Of a stretch of 11,087 bases of DNA, positions 1 to 6,485 are shown in pieces; position 1 is the stretch's first letter; each line of letters opens with the position of its first letter. The position numbers and the translations under genes were made by a program. The notes below the pieces were generated by a model. It worked only from the letters and a program-made list of their open reading frames with translations. It was not told the origin of the DNA and searched no databases. This DNA is from Methanosarcina sp. UBA402 (GTDB lineage: Archaea; Halobacteriota; Methanosarcinia; Methanosarcinales; Methanosarcinaceae). The stretch is taken from assembly GCA_002509325.1 (NCBI GenBank), contig DADO01000139.1, positions 5,490 through 16,576 on the forward strand, written 5' to 3'.

Positions 1-117
1 ACTTTGAATTGTATAAAGAAAACAGCAGCATGAAGCTCATTTAAACTTCCTTAAATGTATGCTTCTGTAAAACTAAGGTTATATATGAGCATATCGCCTC
101 AACTCTGTTTAAATATA

Positions 118-246
118 GAGCCTACACAAAACTCAAAATTTGCTTTCGGTTCCCGCATTTTTAGTGACCAATCGAGCTTCAGATCGTGAAGGCGATCCAG
201 AGTAATTCTGATAATTGAAAATGAAAATGGGTTTTGGAATGAACTC
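118..246. mobile_element. MITE-like element, copy A
   Basis: This 129-base segment aligns along its length with 450-574; by eye about two thirds of positions match. Shared blocks include the left end (GAGCC, then AAAACTCAAAATT), a central CCAATCGAG, and the right end (TTTTGG, then ATGARCTC). The two termini are inverted but diverged: reading inward both begin GAG and share CAAAAC. On the minus strand the element starts directly after codons for VDTE of the transposase relic, so it interrupts or replaces that gene. No coding capacity is seen. No clear target duplication flanks this copy. It is presumably a non-autonomous element; the driving transposase is unknown. Confidence 0.55.
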
Positions 247-291
247 AGTATCTACTGGTATTGAAGTTTTCAGGAAGCTCCAGAGGAGCCC

Positions 292-402
292 CCATTCTTC
301 GAGGAAATAATGACTTGCATAAGAACTTTCATGTTCTTTTTTCGTTTTTTCGGCTCTAATTCGGCCTATTCTTCGAGAGAAATAATGACTTGCATAAGAA
401 CT
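292..402. repeat. Internal direct duplication inside the transposase relic
   Basis: The segment 292-327 and the segment 365-402 are near-identical: both run from ATTCTTCGAG through AAATAATGACTTGCATAAGA to ACT and differ by a 2-base length change and one substitution. Spacing is about 75 bases. On the minus strand the duplication repeats the codons for SSYASHYF. The 37 bases between the copies are T-rich on the plus strand. It looks like a tandem duplication that arose after or during decay of the transposase. Confidence 0.8.
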
Positions 403-449
403 CGTAAATCCTGTTGCATCAATTGCTGTAATGGAAGCATTTTCTCCAT

Positions 450-574
450 GAGCCAATCCCAAAACTCAAAATTGCCTTTCTCCATGTTGAAACTTGAATA
501 GCCAATCGAGTCTCTGATCATGAAAATTGTATGTAAATTGTTAGTAAGTAAAAAATGGCTTTTGGGATGAGCTC
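450..574. mobile_element. MITE-like element, copy B, with terminal inverted repeats
   Basis: A 125-base insertion splits the transposase relic between the codons for YSHG and GENAS. Its ends are inverted repeats: GAGCCAATCCCAAAA on the left, and on the right the reverse complement of GAGCTCATCCCAAAA, matching at 13 of 15 positions. The trinucleotide CAT lies immediately outside both ends (447-449 and 575-577), consistent with a 3-base target duplication. Removing the element and one CAT restores the reading frame across YSHGENAS. It aligns with 118-246. It has no coding capacity. Confidence 0.75.
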
Positions 575-883
575 CATGTGAATAAAGTAAGCTTTAGAGT
601 TCTTGATAAATTAGGTTAAAATGAAGAAGGAACTCTAGGTACAAACTTTTGAATAGTAGTGTGATGAGGGATCTTATCAAGGTCAAGTTTTTCCTTTATA
701 CTGTTCATGAGGTCAATAAGTTCTACAAAATTACAATAGTCTGTCCTTATATATTCCTTAAGTAAAACAAGAACAAGAAGCTGATGTTGAGCATAAACAC
801 GTTTAGAGTATTTGTAGGAGTAGAGGTTTAGTCTAGAAGCTGAACCGTTTTAAGACTGAGATCAATAAATTTAATATATTTAT

Positions 884-1034
884 TTGATGTAGGGATTGCT
901 CCTCATTTACTACAGAGACGGAGAAATCTAAACTTAAATCCTAAACTTTTCCCACACGAATCCTGCAGCAGAGTTTGTGAAGTAGTCCTCCCGAATTATT
1001 TCGGGAGATTCACTATTCTCTGTTTACCTCAAGC
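884..1034. other. Non-coding spacer downstream of ftsY
   Basis: No gene is seen here. The first part, around 885-905, may be the outer end of the decayed insertion sequence, since it precedes the apparent transposase start on the minus strand. The rest is the 3' flank of ftsY and holds the hairpin at 988-1007. Confidence 0.5.
988..1007 (-). terminator. Hairpin downstream of ftsY
   Basis: A perfect 8-base-pair stem (CTCCCGAA with TTCGGGAG) closes a 4-base loop, 28 bases past the ftsY stop. There is no T-run after it on the minus strand, so it may be a processing or 3'-end-stabilising hairpin instead of a classical terminator. Confidence 0.45.
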
Positions 1035-2291
1035 TTAAACAGTCTGGTTGAAAAGCTGGTCTATAAACCATTCGGGATCGAACTTTTTCAAATCTTCATA
1101 GCCCTGTCCTACCCCGAAAAAGAGAATGGGTTTGCCTGTAATATAGGCAATGGATATGGCGGCTCCTCCCTTGGCATCAGCATCGATTTTTGTCAGAATG
1201 GACCCATCAATTGGCACAGCTTCATTGAACTGTGCAGCCCTTTCAACGGCATCGTTACCTGCTACGGCTTCATCTACAAAAATTATAAGATCTGGAGTGC
1301 TTACTCTGCAGATCTTTTCCATCTGTGACATAAGGTTAAGGTTGGTATGCATTCGGCCTGCAGTATCGGAAAGTACAAAATCGATTTTATGGCCTTTTGC
1401 GTACTGTACAGCATCGTAAATAACTGCCGCAGGATCAGCTCCAGGCTGGTGTTTTATCATTTTTACTCCAAGCCTGTTGGCATGAATCCCGAGCTGGTCG
1501 ATAGCGCCTGCTCTGAATGTATCTCCTGCAGCCAGAACTACCGAGTAATCCGATTTGAGCAGCCTGTGTGTCATTTTTGCAATCGAGGTTGTTTTTCCGG
1601 TCCCGTTAATTCCAACAAAGACAATATGGACAGGTTTTTCCCTATCCTTTACATACTCGTCAAAATCAAAAGTATTGGCAGATACTACATCCAGGATAGC
1701 TTTTTTCAAGGCTGCCTCTACAATCTCTCCGGTATTGCTGCCAATGCGTTTTGTAGTACCTGTGAGCTGTTTTTTCACAGATTCCACAATAGCCTCGGAA
1801 ACCGAAAGAGCAAGGTCGCTTTCAAGAAGCCCCATTTCAAGTTCCCAGAGAGGCTCTTCCAGGTCTTTGCTGTCCAGATAAACCTCTCTGTTAATAACCA
1901 GGGCTTTTGCTTTTTGTGTAAATCCGATCTTTGAGAACCTTTTAAAAAAAGACTTTTTCTCTTCAGGTATGGGTTCTTCTTTGGTTTTGCTCTCTGCCTT
2001 TTTTTTTCTGTCTTCCAGTTTTTTCCTGTATTCAGCCTTTTTCCTATCTTCTACAGCAGCAGGTGCAGTCGTTACAGGTTTGACTTCTACGGGTTCGACT
2101 TCGTGACTTTCCTCTTCCAGAGGCGTTTCAAGAGCTTCTTCCTCCAGAATGGGCTCAATATTTTCTTCAAAGCCTTCTTCAGTCTCAGGTGCAGGTTCTA
2201 TCACCGGTTCAATAGCTACTGCTTTATCGTCAATGGTTTTGCTGAGGGCCTTTTTAAAATTCCCAAGTTTTTCTTTGAATTTGCTGAACAC
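1035..2291 (-). CDS. ftsY: Signal recognition particle receptor FtsY
   Basis: FtsY is the GTPase receptor that docks the SRP54-ribosome complex at the cytoplasmic membrane. Counting from the chosen start (418 residues), residues about 20-110 are an acidic, Pro/Glu/Lys-rich linker ending in a charged, probably helical stretch. About 115-215 is the N domain and the rest the G domain. GTPase motifs are clear: GINGTGKTT (P-loop, about 228-235), DTFRAGA (about 257-263), DTAGRMH (about 309-315) and TKIDADAKGG (about 367-376). The open frame extends to a TTG at 2306, but no Shine-Dalgarno precedes that codon; the GTG at 2291 has a G-rich GATGGG upstream and gives MFSKFKEKL, the usual FtsY beginning. 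It is last in the block, 110 bases after pfdA, so it may also have its own promoter. Identity is near certain; the start is less so. Confidence 0.97.
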   Translation of the reverse strand: MFSKFKEKLGNFKKALSKTIDDKAVAIEPVIEPAPETEEGFEENIEPILEEEALETPLEEESHEVEPVEVKPVTTAPAAVEDRKKAEYRKKLEDRKKKAESKTKEEPIPEEKKSFFKRFSKIGFTQKAKALVINREVYLDSKDLEEPLWELEMGLLESDLALSVSEAIVESVKKQLTGTTKRIGSNTGEIVEAALKKAILDVVSANTFDFDEYVKDREKPVHIVFVGINGTGKTTSIAKMTHRLLKSDYSVVLAAGDTFRAGAIDQLGIHANRLGVKMIKHQPGADPAAVIYDAVQYAKGHKIDFVLSDTAGRMHTNLNLMSQMEKICRVSTPDLIIFVDEAVAGNDAVERAAQFNEAVPIDGSILTKIDADAKGGAAISIAYITGKPILFFGVGQGYEDLKKFDPEWFIDQLFNQTV

Positions 2292-2391
2292 AGGATCCCA
2301 TCCCAAAGAAATTTAATAAAAAATAGGCAATTAATTAAAATAAAGGCTTTTGTTCTAAACTACAGGTTTTGATTTTTATCATTTTATCTAA

Positions 2392-2412
2392 GCCAGGTTT
2401 TTTAAGCCTGGC
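2392..2412 (-). terminator. Small hairpin over the pfdA stop codon
   Basis: GCCAGG and CCTGGC form a 6-base-pair stem whose loop contains the pfdA stop codon. It could limit read-through into ftsY or affect translation termination. The stem is short and no T-run follows on the minus strand, so support is weak. Confidence 0.25.
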
Positions 2413-2833
2413 CAGACTGCTGAAGCCTTACAGCTTCAGATTCCAGGGCCTGCAGACCCTGTACATATTTAGTCAGTGTAGTATTCATTTGTTCGAAAAT
2501 TTTCATAAGCTGCGCTTTACGGCGGTTCAGGGTCTCAATGGCTTCATCTGCGGTCTTTTCTGCACTGAAACCTGCTCCAAGATCTACAATAACCTTTTCT
2601 GCATTTTTAATTTCGGCATAAACGAATGAACCAAAACCAACAGGTACCATTGTTTCAGCAGGTTTTCCTTCTGCTGAAGCGCTCTTAAGCTCGTTAATGG
2701 TTACAATTGTCTGGTCACAATTTGTAATGGAAGCCTGAACCATATTCGCCTGCTGCCTTATGGCTTCAATCTGTCTCTGGAACTCCTGATGCTTAACTGC
2801 CAGATTCCTGATATCTTCACTGACTTCTTCCAT
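2402..2833 (-). CDS. pfdA: Prefoldin subunit alpha
   Basis: This is the alpha subunit of the hexameric archaeal prefoldin, a cytosolic chaperone that holds non-native proteins and passes them to the thermosome. The 143-residue length fits the family. Two terminal coiled-coil helices frame a beta-hairpin region: the N-terminal helix runs through about residue 45 and is rich in Gln, Glu and Ile; the central part contains ETMVPVGFGSFVYAEI and VIVDLGAGFSAE, typical alpha-subunit strands; the C-terminal helix starts near ADEAIETLNRRK and ends Gln-rich. The ATG at 2833 is preferred over an in-frame GTG at 2842 because GTGA lies five bases before it, and that GTGA contains the L18Ae stop codon. This tight spacing implies translational coupling with L18Ae. 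Confidence 0.95.
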   Translation of the reverse strand: MEEVSEDIRNLAVKHQEFQRQIEAIRQQANMVQASITNCDQTIVTINELKSASAEGKPAETMVPVGFGSFVYAEIKNAEKVIVDLGAGFSAEKTADEAIETLNRRKAQLMKIFEQMNTTLTKYVQGLQALESEAVRLQQSGQA

Positions 2834-2838
2834 GTCCT

Positions 2839-3015
2839 TCACATCTCAACAATGCTTTCGATCTTGATCTCTCTTCTCTTAATACCGTGTTTGCTTCCAA
2901 AGACGGAATAGACCTTATCTGTTGCATTCTTTTCATTCTGACTTGCGATCTGCTTTGTGAAATTTGCCCAGGATTTTCCTGCTTTAAATTTGCCTTTAAC
3001 AATAAAGTTCTTCAT
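2839..3015 (-). CDS. rpl18a: 50S ribosomal protein L18Ae (LX)
   Basis: This is a short 58-residue archaeal L18Ae (LX/L20a) protein of the large ribosomal subunit. It begins MKNFIVKGKFKAG and contains the conserved NEKNATDKVYSVFGSKHG segment followed by KRREIKIESI, as in archaeal LX proteins. The open frame extends to GTG codons at 3027 and 3024, but GGTGA exactly five bases before the ATG at 3015 fixes the start and gives the family's normal N-terminus. It lies between aIF6 and prefoldin alpha; its stop codon sits within the pfdA ribosome-binding site. The 54 bases upstream to eif6 show no obvious terminator. Basic composition and length match the family. Confidence 0.95.
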   Translation of the reverse strand: MKNFIVKGKFKAGKSWANFTKQIASQNEKNATDKVYSVFGSKHGIKRREIKIESIVEM

Positions 3016-3069
3016 CTTGGTCACCACTCTTGCTGTAGCTTTATTCCGAAACAGGTGGATAATTAATAA

Positions 3070-3729
3070 TTACTCTATGAATCCGAGAGCTTCCTCGATT
3101 CTTCCAAGTTCGGGTCCTGTAGTGTCTGAACCTGCCAGATAACTCTTTGAGTTCGCAAGCAGGCCTGAGCCTAACATTTGAGTCCCAAAATTCGTAGTCC
3201 CTATGTATACCGGAAGTTCGAAGATCTCTTCTAGAATTTCTCTTTCTGAGGATGTCACTTTCGGGTGTACTAGAAGCCCTTTATTAGTAACAGCTCCTGC
3301 CATTCCTACATTCTTTATCCCGGCAATTGTTCCCCTGTATACTTCTACCTTAAGGGTGTTTGCAATTGTCTCAATAACCCTGTCTGACAGTTCGGGGTGG
3401 ACAAGTGCTGCAAAATCGTTTGCAAGTATTATGTTTCCGACTGCATTCAGCTTACCTGGAAGGATCTCAGCTTTAACTCCTGTCAGCTCTTGTATCTTCC
3501 CAGTATCGGTCCCGTATGAAAAAAGGAAGCCGTTTGAGTTTCCTCTGGAAAGGGCTCCGATAGCAACGCTTCCGTTTACAAGAGTCTCAATGACTCTTGC
3601 ATCAAGTGAATCCTCAAGTATGTCACAGGTTTCGGGTTTTGTTCCAGGAGGAACGAGAACAACATCTTCTGTGCAGGTTGCAAAGACCCCAATAATCGGG
3701 GTGTCGTAAATATCCACTGTTCGAATCAT
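3070..3729 (-). CDS. eif6: Translation initiation factor aIF6
   Basis: aIF6 binds the large ribosomal subunit and prevents premature joining to the small subunit. The 219-residue length is typical. The sequence shows the five-fold repeated alpha/beta propeller of the family, with repeat signatures such as TPIIGVFATCTEDVVLVPPG (start), NSNGFLFSYG, VGNIILANDFAALVHPELS, GMAGAVTNKGLLVHPKV and VGTTN-like YIGTTNFG. The ATG at 3729 has no recognisable Shine-Dalgarno five bases upstream, unlike most neighbours, so it may rely on coupling to L31e, which ends 32 bases before. Neighbours L31e and L18Ae are the standard archaeal context. No odd residues or interruptions are seen. Confidence 0.97.
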   Translation of the reverse strand: MIRTVDIYDTPIIGVFATCTEDVVLVPPGTKPETCDILEDSLDARVIETLVNGSVAIGALSRGNSNGFLFSYGTDTGKIQELTGVKAEILPGKLNAVGNIILANDFAALVHPELSDRVIETIANTLKVEVYRGTIAGIKNVGMAGAVTNKGLLVHPKVTSSEREILEEIFELPVYIGTTNFGTQMLGSGLLANSKSYLAGSDTTGPELGRIEEALGFIE

Positions 3730-3761
3730 ATTCTTTGAAGCTTCGCGTTTTCTGGTATATT

Positions 3762-4031
3762 TTATTGGGCGAGTTCTGCCTGTACCTCGCCATCTGCGAA
3801 TTTTACAGCTCTGACCCGGATGGAGAGAGGAGGCTTTTCACAACCTTTTTCCCAGAGGCACTCATTAATTGATTTGTCCAGTTTGACCTGCACTGAATCA
3901 ACTTTCATATGCCTTACAAGAAAACCTCTTACTTCAGTAACTGCTCTGTTTGCTCTTTTCCATGCAGGTACGTTCTTTACCGTCCTGAGGGGGATGGTAT
4001 AGATCTGTTCTTTTACCATATCATCTGCCAT
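3762..4031 (-). CDS. rpl31e: 50S ribosomal protein L31e
   Basis: An 89-residue large-subunit ribosomal protein, located near the exit tunnel in archaeal ribosomes, close to L39e. Family signatures are QIYTIPLRTVKNVPAWKRAN near the N-terminus, AVTEVRGFLVRHMKV in the middle and KPPLSIRVRAVKFADGEV near the end. The ATG at 4031 is supported by AGGTGGG six bases upstream; a later ATG (MVKEQIY, 4019) is possible and would remove four residues. It follows L39e by 19 bases, so the two are certainly co-transcribed, and precedes aIF6 by 32 bases. No anomalies are seen. Confidence 0.96.
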   Translation of the reverse strand: MADDMVKEQIYTIPLRTVKNVPAWKRANRAVTEVRGFLVRHMKVDSVQVKLDKSINECLWEKGCEKPPLSIRVRAVKFADGEVQAELAQ

Positions 4032-4050
4032 TTTTTCCCACCTTTCTCGC

Positions 4051-4206
4051 TTACTTCACATCCAGGCTTCTTCTTCTCCAGTGCCTGCGTTTGGGATGAC
4101 TCACTACCTTCCGGTTAGTTTTTACAATAACCCACACTGGAACGCGTGTGTTCTGTTTGTGCGCCTTAGCCAGGCGCATTTTCTGTCCTTTCATGTTATG
4201 ACTCAA
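4051..4206 (-). CDS. rpl39e: 50S ribosomal protein L39e
   Basis: A 51-residue, very basic ribosomal protein that lines the peptide exit tunnel. The translated frame contains SHNMKGQKMRLAKAHKQN, TRVPVWVIVKTNRKV and HPKRRHWRRR, ending SLDVK, which is diagnostic for L39e. The start is TTG (4206): GTGA ends exactly five bases before it, and the resulting M-SHNMKG N-terminus is that of the family; the internal ATG four codons later would lose conserved residues and lacks this signal. It is the first gene of the L39e-L31e-aIF6-L18Ae-pfdA-ftsY run; a promoter candidate lies upstream at 4255-4262. Its size makes it easy to overlook. Confidence 0.95.
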   Translation of the reverse strand: MSHNMKGQKMRLAKAHKQNTRVPVWVIVKTNRKVVSHPKRRHWRRRSLDVK

Positions 4207-4254
4207 GTGGATCACACCTGTTGACTTGTAAGTAATTTTATTTGTTAACTTCCA

Positions 4255-4262
4255 GTTATATC
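4255..4262 (-). promoter_or_regulatory. Candidate TATA box for the L39e-FtsY operon
   Basis: On the minus strand GATATAAC lies about 50 bases upstream of the L39e start. A transcript starting roughly 25 bases downstream would have a leader of about 25 bases including the ribosome-binding site. An alternative, AATAAAATT at 4234-4244, would leave almost no leader. The box overlaps one copy of an 11-base direct repeat. Confidence 0.35.
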
Positions 4263-4354
4263 CGATAATTAGCTGATTGTGATCTTAACCCTTGCGTAAT
4301 TAAGGTTTTTATCCTACCGGGTTAAATGGCAGTTTTTAAAGCCATATCCGATAA
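4258..4354. repeat. 11-base direct repeat upstream of L39e
   Basis: ATATCCGATAA occurs at 4258-4268 and 4344-4354, 86 bases apart, within the 272-base spacer between the PP-loop gene and L39e. The proximal copy overlaps the candidate TATA box. It may be a duplicated promoter element or a regulator site. No coding sequence, tRNA or known RNA is seen in this spacer (4207-4478). Confidence 0.4.
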
Positions 4355-4478
4355 ATTCTATTAAGGTCTCGGTTAATCTGCAGCAGTATAAGGGTTGAAT
4401 ATAACTCGATTATTGTATAAATCTTTATTCCAGAACTTTCTCCTCTCGGAAGAATGCCTGATTTCAAGCACGCCTTTT

Positions 4479-5081
4479 TCAGGGAAGTTCTTTTCTGGAA
4501 AGCACATGGGACTGGATATGGGCAGGAAATAGTTCTGTTATTTTTTCTTCACCATCTCTCTGCCTGATTAACTCCCTGAGCTCGGTTTCGTAGTCTGCTT
4601 TCGGAATACTCTCACTCGGCCCTTCTTCAATTCTCAGATAACGATCTACAAGAATACTTACAGTTTTTCTGCCATATCCTTTCAAAGGGCAAATATACTG
4701 AATTCCTAATCGATCCTCGATGCTTCGTATCTGTGAGATTGAGAGCACAGGAACTCTATCATCTCTTCGGGTTCCGTCAGCAATGAATTTAACTTCTGGA
4801 TCCGAAGCAAGGGTTTCTATGGCTTTTTCATGGATGTAATTAATAGCGCTTTTCGGGAAACCGTCTTTCATTACTTTCTCGTAAGCGTTTTCAAGGATTT
4901 CCCGTTCCAGAGAAAGAACTTTATGTGGAAACCCTAACTCTTTTGCAGTTTTTGCTGCCAGCTCACCATTAGGAAGCAGGCCAAAACTGCAGGTCACGAG
5001 TTCTATCTCAAAAAACGGTTCCATTAAAAGGGCAGAGAGCGAGCTGTCCTTTCCTCCACTAAAGAGGACTGAAATTTTCAT
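4479..5081 (-). CDS. PP-loop superfamily ATP-binding protein (COG1365-like)
   Basis: A 200-residue protein with an N-type ATP pyrophosphatase PP-loop, SGGKDSS, at residues 8-14 directly after a hydrophobic beta strand. Members of this superfamily adenylate a substrate, often a tRNA base or a carboxyl group, before sulfur or amine transfer. A second conserved patch, GTRRDDRVP, is at about 103-111; IQYICPLKGYGRKTV follows at about 127-141. There are only two Cys (31 and 131) and no zinc finger is seen. I believe it is the archaeal predicted PP-loop ATPase often found with ribosomal protein genes; its substrate is unknown to me. It starts five bases after the PDCD5-family gene, so the two are co-transcribed, but no clear Shine-Dalgarno precedes the ATG. 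Its ribosomal context suggests RNA or translation-factor modification, which is inference. Confidence 0.85.
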   Translation of the reverse strand: MKISVLFSGGKDSSLSALLMEPFFEIELVTCSFGLLPNGELAAKTAKELGFPHKVLSLEREILENAYEKVMKDGFPKSAINYIHEKAIETLASDPEVKFIADGTRRDDRVPVLSISQIRSIEDRLGIQYICPLKGYGRKTVSILVDRYLRIEEGPSESIPKADYETELRELIRQRDGEEKITELFPAHIQSHVLSRKELP

Positions 5082-5086
5082 TGTGT

Positions 5087-5446
5087 TTAAACCCGAGTTA
5101 TGGATGTCTTACGTTTTTTTGGCTGCATCCTCATCAGGAGCGTTTTAAGCTGTTCATCGTCGATTTGAGACGGGAGCCTTCCACTCTGAGCAAGCGAAAT
5201 CAGCTGTATTTCAAGCTGTTCTCCAAGAGCTGGCCTTGACATCTTCAGGGTTGTAAGGCGTTCTCTAGCTTCAGGAGTCAGAATTTGCCTCAGGATGGCC
5301 TGCTTTTGAGCTTCCATCTCAGCTCTGGCCTGTTCCTGCTGGTAAGCAGCCTGTATGTCAGTCTGCTGGCCCTGCGCCTGCTGTCTCTGAATTTCTGCTA
5401 GCCGTCTCTTTCGGATTTCATTGAGTTCGTCGTCCATCATAGGCAA
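5087..5446 (-). CDS. PDCD5-family DNA-binding protein
   Basis: An archaeal homologue of eukaryotic PDCD5/TFAR19, a small helical protein annotated as DNA-binding and usually found beside S19e. It begins with a charged helix, DDELNEIRKRRLAEIQRQQ, has a Gln/Ala-rich segment to about residue 50, and then the core three-helix region, with QILTPEARERLTTLKMSRP and LISLAQSGRLPSQIDDEQLK, ending in a basic KKRKTSITRV tail. Start choice is open. The frame reaches a GTG at 5455; GGTGA ends five bases before the TTG at 5446, the spacing used by neighbouring genes, which gives 119 residues; ATG codons at 5440 and 5437 are alternatives. It lies 106 bases after S19e and five bases before the PP-loop gene. 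Confidence 0.92.
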   Translation of the reverse strand: MPMMDDELNEIRKRRLAEIQRQQAQGQQTDIQAAYQQEQARAEMEAQKQAILRQILTPEARERLTTLKMSRPALGEQLEIQLISLAQSGRLPSQIDDEQLKTLLMRMQPKKRKTSITRV

Positions 5447-5552
5447 GGCAATCACCCAAAAAAACCGGTTATCCGGAATAATCTAGATAAGATTAATAAT
5501 ATTTAGAAGGGAATCCTAAGAAAATTTTCAGGTGCCCTTCAAATGGAATTTC

Positions 5553-6002
5553 TCAGTATTTTGCAAGTTCAGGGATCTTCTCAAGAAGTTCCTGCTTTAA
5601 CTCATTGGATGCGTTGTCAAGCATGGAACGTCCCTTTGCAGACACTGTTCTTCCGTCCTTTACTTTTTGGAGGTAACCTGCAGCTTCAAGCTGCTGTACT
5701 GCCTTTCTGGCAATCGAACCGCTGCCTTTTGCTTTGTGGTTTGGTTTTGACCCGTTATCCTTCTTCCCACCGTATACTGAGCGGAGCCTTTCAATTCCTA
5801 TAGGCCCGTCGGTGTAGATTCTTCTCAGGACTGCAGCGGATCTGATATACCACCAATCATCGTTGTTCGGAGGGAGTTCCTTGTGCACTCCAGTCTTTAC
5901 GTTCTTTGCCCATTCAGGGGGAACGATATTTTCGTTTTCTTTAAGGATACCTGCAACCTTTTCAATAAGTTCCATTGCAGGGACATCAAATACTGTTGTC
6001 AT
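5553..6002 (-). CDS. rps19e: 30S ribosomal protein S19e
   Basis: A 149-residue small-subunit ribosomal protein of the archaeal/eukaryotic S19e family, needed in eukaryotes for 18S rRNA processing. Diagnostic segments are VPPEWAKNVKTGVHKE (about 30-45), DDWWYIRSAAVLRRIY, GPIGIERLRSVYGG, RKAVQQLEAAGYL and GRTVSAKGRSMLD. The frame extends to a GTG at 6011, but GGTGG five bases before the ATG at 6002 fixes the start and gives the family N-terminus MTTVFDVP. It is first in the minus-strand block, with a leader of 100 bases or more and a candidate TATA box at 6137-6144. The 106-base spacer to the PDCD5-family gene contains no clear signal. Confidence 0.96.
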   Translation of the reverse strand: MTTVFDVPAMELIEKVAGILKENENIVPPEWAKNVKTGVHKELPPNNDDWWYIRSAAVLRRIYTDGPIGIERLRSVYGGKKDNGSKPNHKAKGSGSIARKAVQQLEAAGYLQKVKDGRTVSAKGRSMLDNASNELKQELLEKIPELAKY

Positions 6003-6136
6003 GCTCGCCACCTTTTCTAAATTAGGTTTTCTCTGCAGATCCAGGGAGATAGAGCCGATTCTTCTCCTTTAGCTGCCAGAAATTTACTTTTCCCGAAACG
6101 AGGTAACTCATTCTCTTTCGAGAGGTCCTTTCCAAT

Positions 6137-6144
6137 CTTTATAG
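6137..6144 (-). promoter_or_regulatory. Candidate TATA box for rps19e
   Basis: The minus strand reads CTATAAAG, about 135 bases upstream of the S19e start. Transcription from here would begin near 6110 and give a leader of roughly 110 bases. A second TATA-like site lies inside the palindrome at 6225-6240, so the true promoter is uncertain. Confidence 0.35.
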
Positions 6145-6224
6145 CTGGATTATGGACTCTTATGGTTTGGGCTTTCAGGCCCGATAAGCCGGTAAACGTG
6201 ATATTAGTTTAAACTGGAAGGAGG

Positions 6225-6240
6225 TTGATATATTTATCAA
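6225..6240. promoter_or_regulatory. Palindrome TTGATA-N4-TATCAA
   Basis: Perfect 6-base inverted arms flank a 4-base centre, and the element contains a TATA-like core. It lies upstream of rps19e and could be an operator for a dimeric regulator or simply AT-rich promoter DNA. Confidence 0.3.
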
Positions 6241-6259
6241 TTACTGTGTTTAGGTAATC

Positions 6260-6485
6260 ATGTATAATCGATCAGATGATTTTGAGTGTGAAAAACTTCA
6301 AACTGAAAAACGATCTAATTGTACCGAATTGGCTTTTGTCAACTGACTCAAGTGCCAATATCCAGCGTAATTACTTTCAAGCTATAAAAGCATTGTGCGG
6401 ATTCGTAGTTAATCGCCTGATAAACATACTCTGAAAGCCAAACAAGAAGTTAAGTCCTGGTTTATTGATGAGGTAAATGCACACA
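6260..6485 (+). pseudogene. Unidentified decayed coding remnant
   Basis: One plus-strand frame starting at ATG 6260 reads MYNRSDDFECEKLQTEKR onward to a stop at 6344, passes further stops, then continues as SPDKHTLKAKQEVKSWF and IDEVNAHKNISH before another stop. The last stretch has protein-like composition. I do not recognise the family and cannot exclude chance. Together with the neighbouring IS-end hairpin it may be a fragment of a mobile-element gene. The start has no good ribosome-binding site. Confidence 0.25.

Larger units (their letters stand above)
247..883 (-). pseudogene. IS5-group (DDE) transposase relic, N-terminal half
   Basis: Minus-strand frames read in succession give an N-terminal transposase region with KYIKFIDLSLKTVQLLD, then, after a frameshift, a long stretch including YSKRVYAQHQLLVLVLLKEY, NFVELIDLMNSIKEKL and IPHHTTIQKFV (about 620-830). 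After a second frameshift come FNLIYQEL and LLYSHG. The frame then breaks at a 125-base insertion (450-574) and resumes as GENASITAIDATGFTSSYA and FLKTSIPVDTE. IDATGF carries the first catalytic Asp of the DDE domain. The second half, with the remaining catalytic residues, is absent. An internal duplication repeats SSYASHYF. I recognise the sequence as the Methanosarcina IS4/IS5-like type from memory of the family; exact IS assignment is not possible here. Frameshifts, stops, insertions and truncation show it is dead. Confidence 0.85.

Noticed and set aside
118..574. A CRISPR-like reading of the repeated blocks at the left end
   Set aside because: There are only two long, diverged repeats at a spacing explained by MITE insertion, and no short identical repeats with regular spacers.
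1347..1934. A 195-codon plus-strand frame opposite ftsY
   Set aside because: It overlaps the conserved GTPase motifs of ftsY and its translation is low-complexity and Cys/Phe-rich, typical of an antisense shadow.
2817..3002. A 61-codon minus-strand frame overlapping L18Ae
   Set aside because: It is a shifted frame of L18Ae; the L18Ae frame has the family sequence and a proper ribosome-binding site.
3203..3709. A 168-codon plus-strand frame opposite eif6
   Set aside because: Shadow of a well-conserved gene; Ser/Pro-rich translation without motif.
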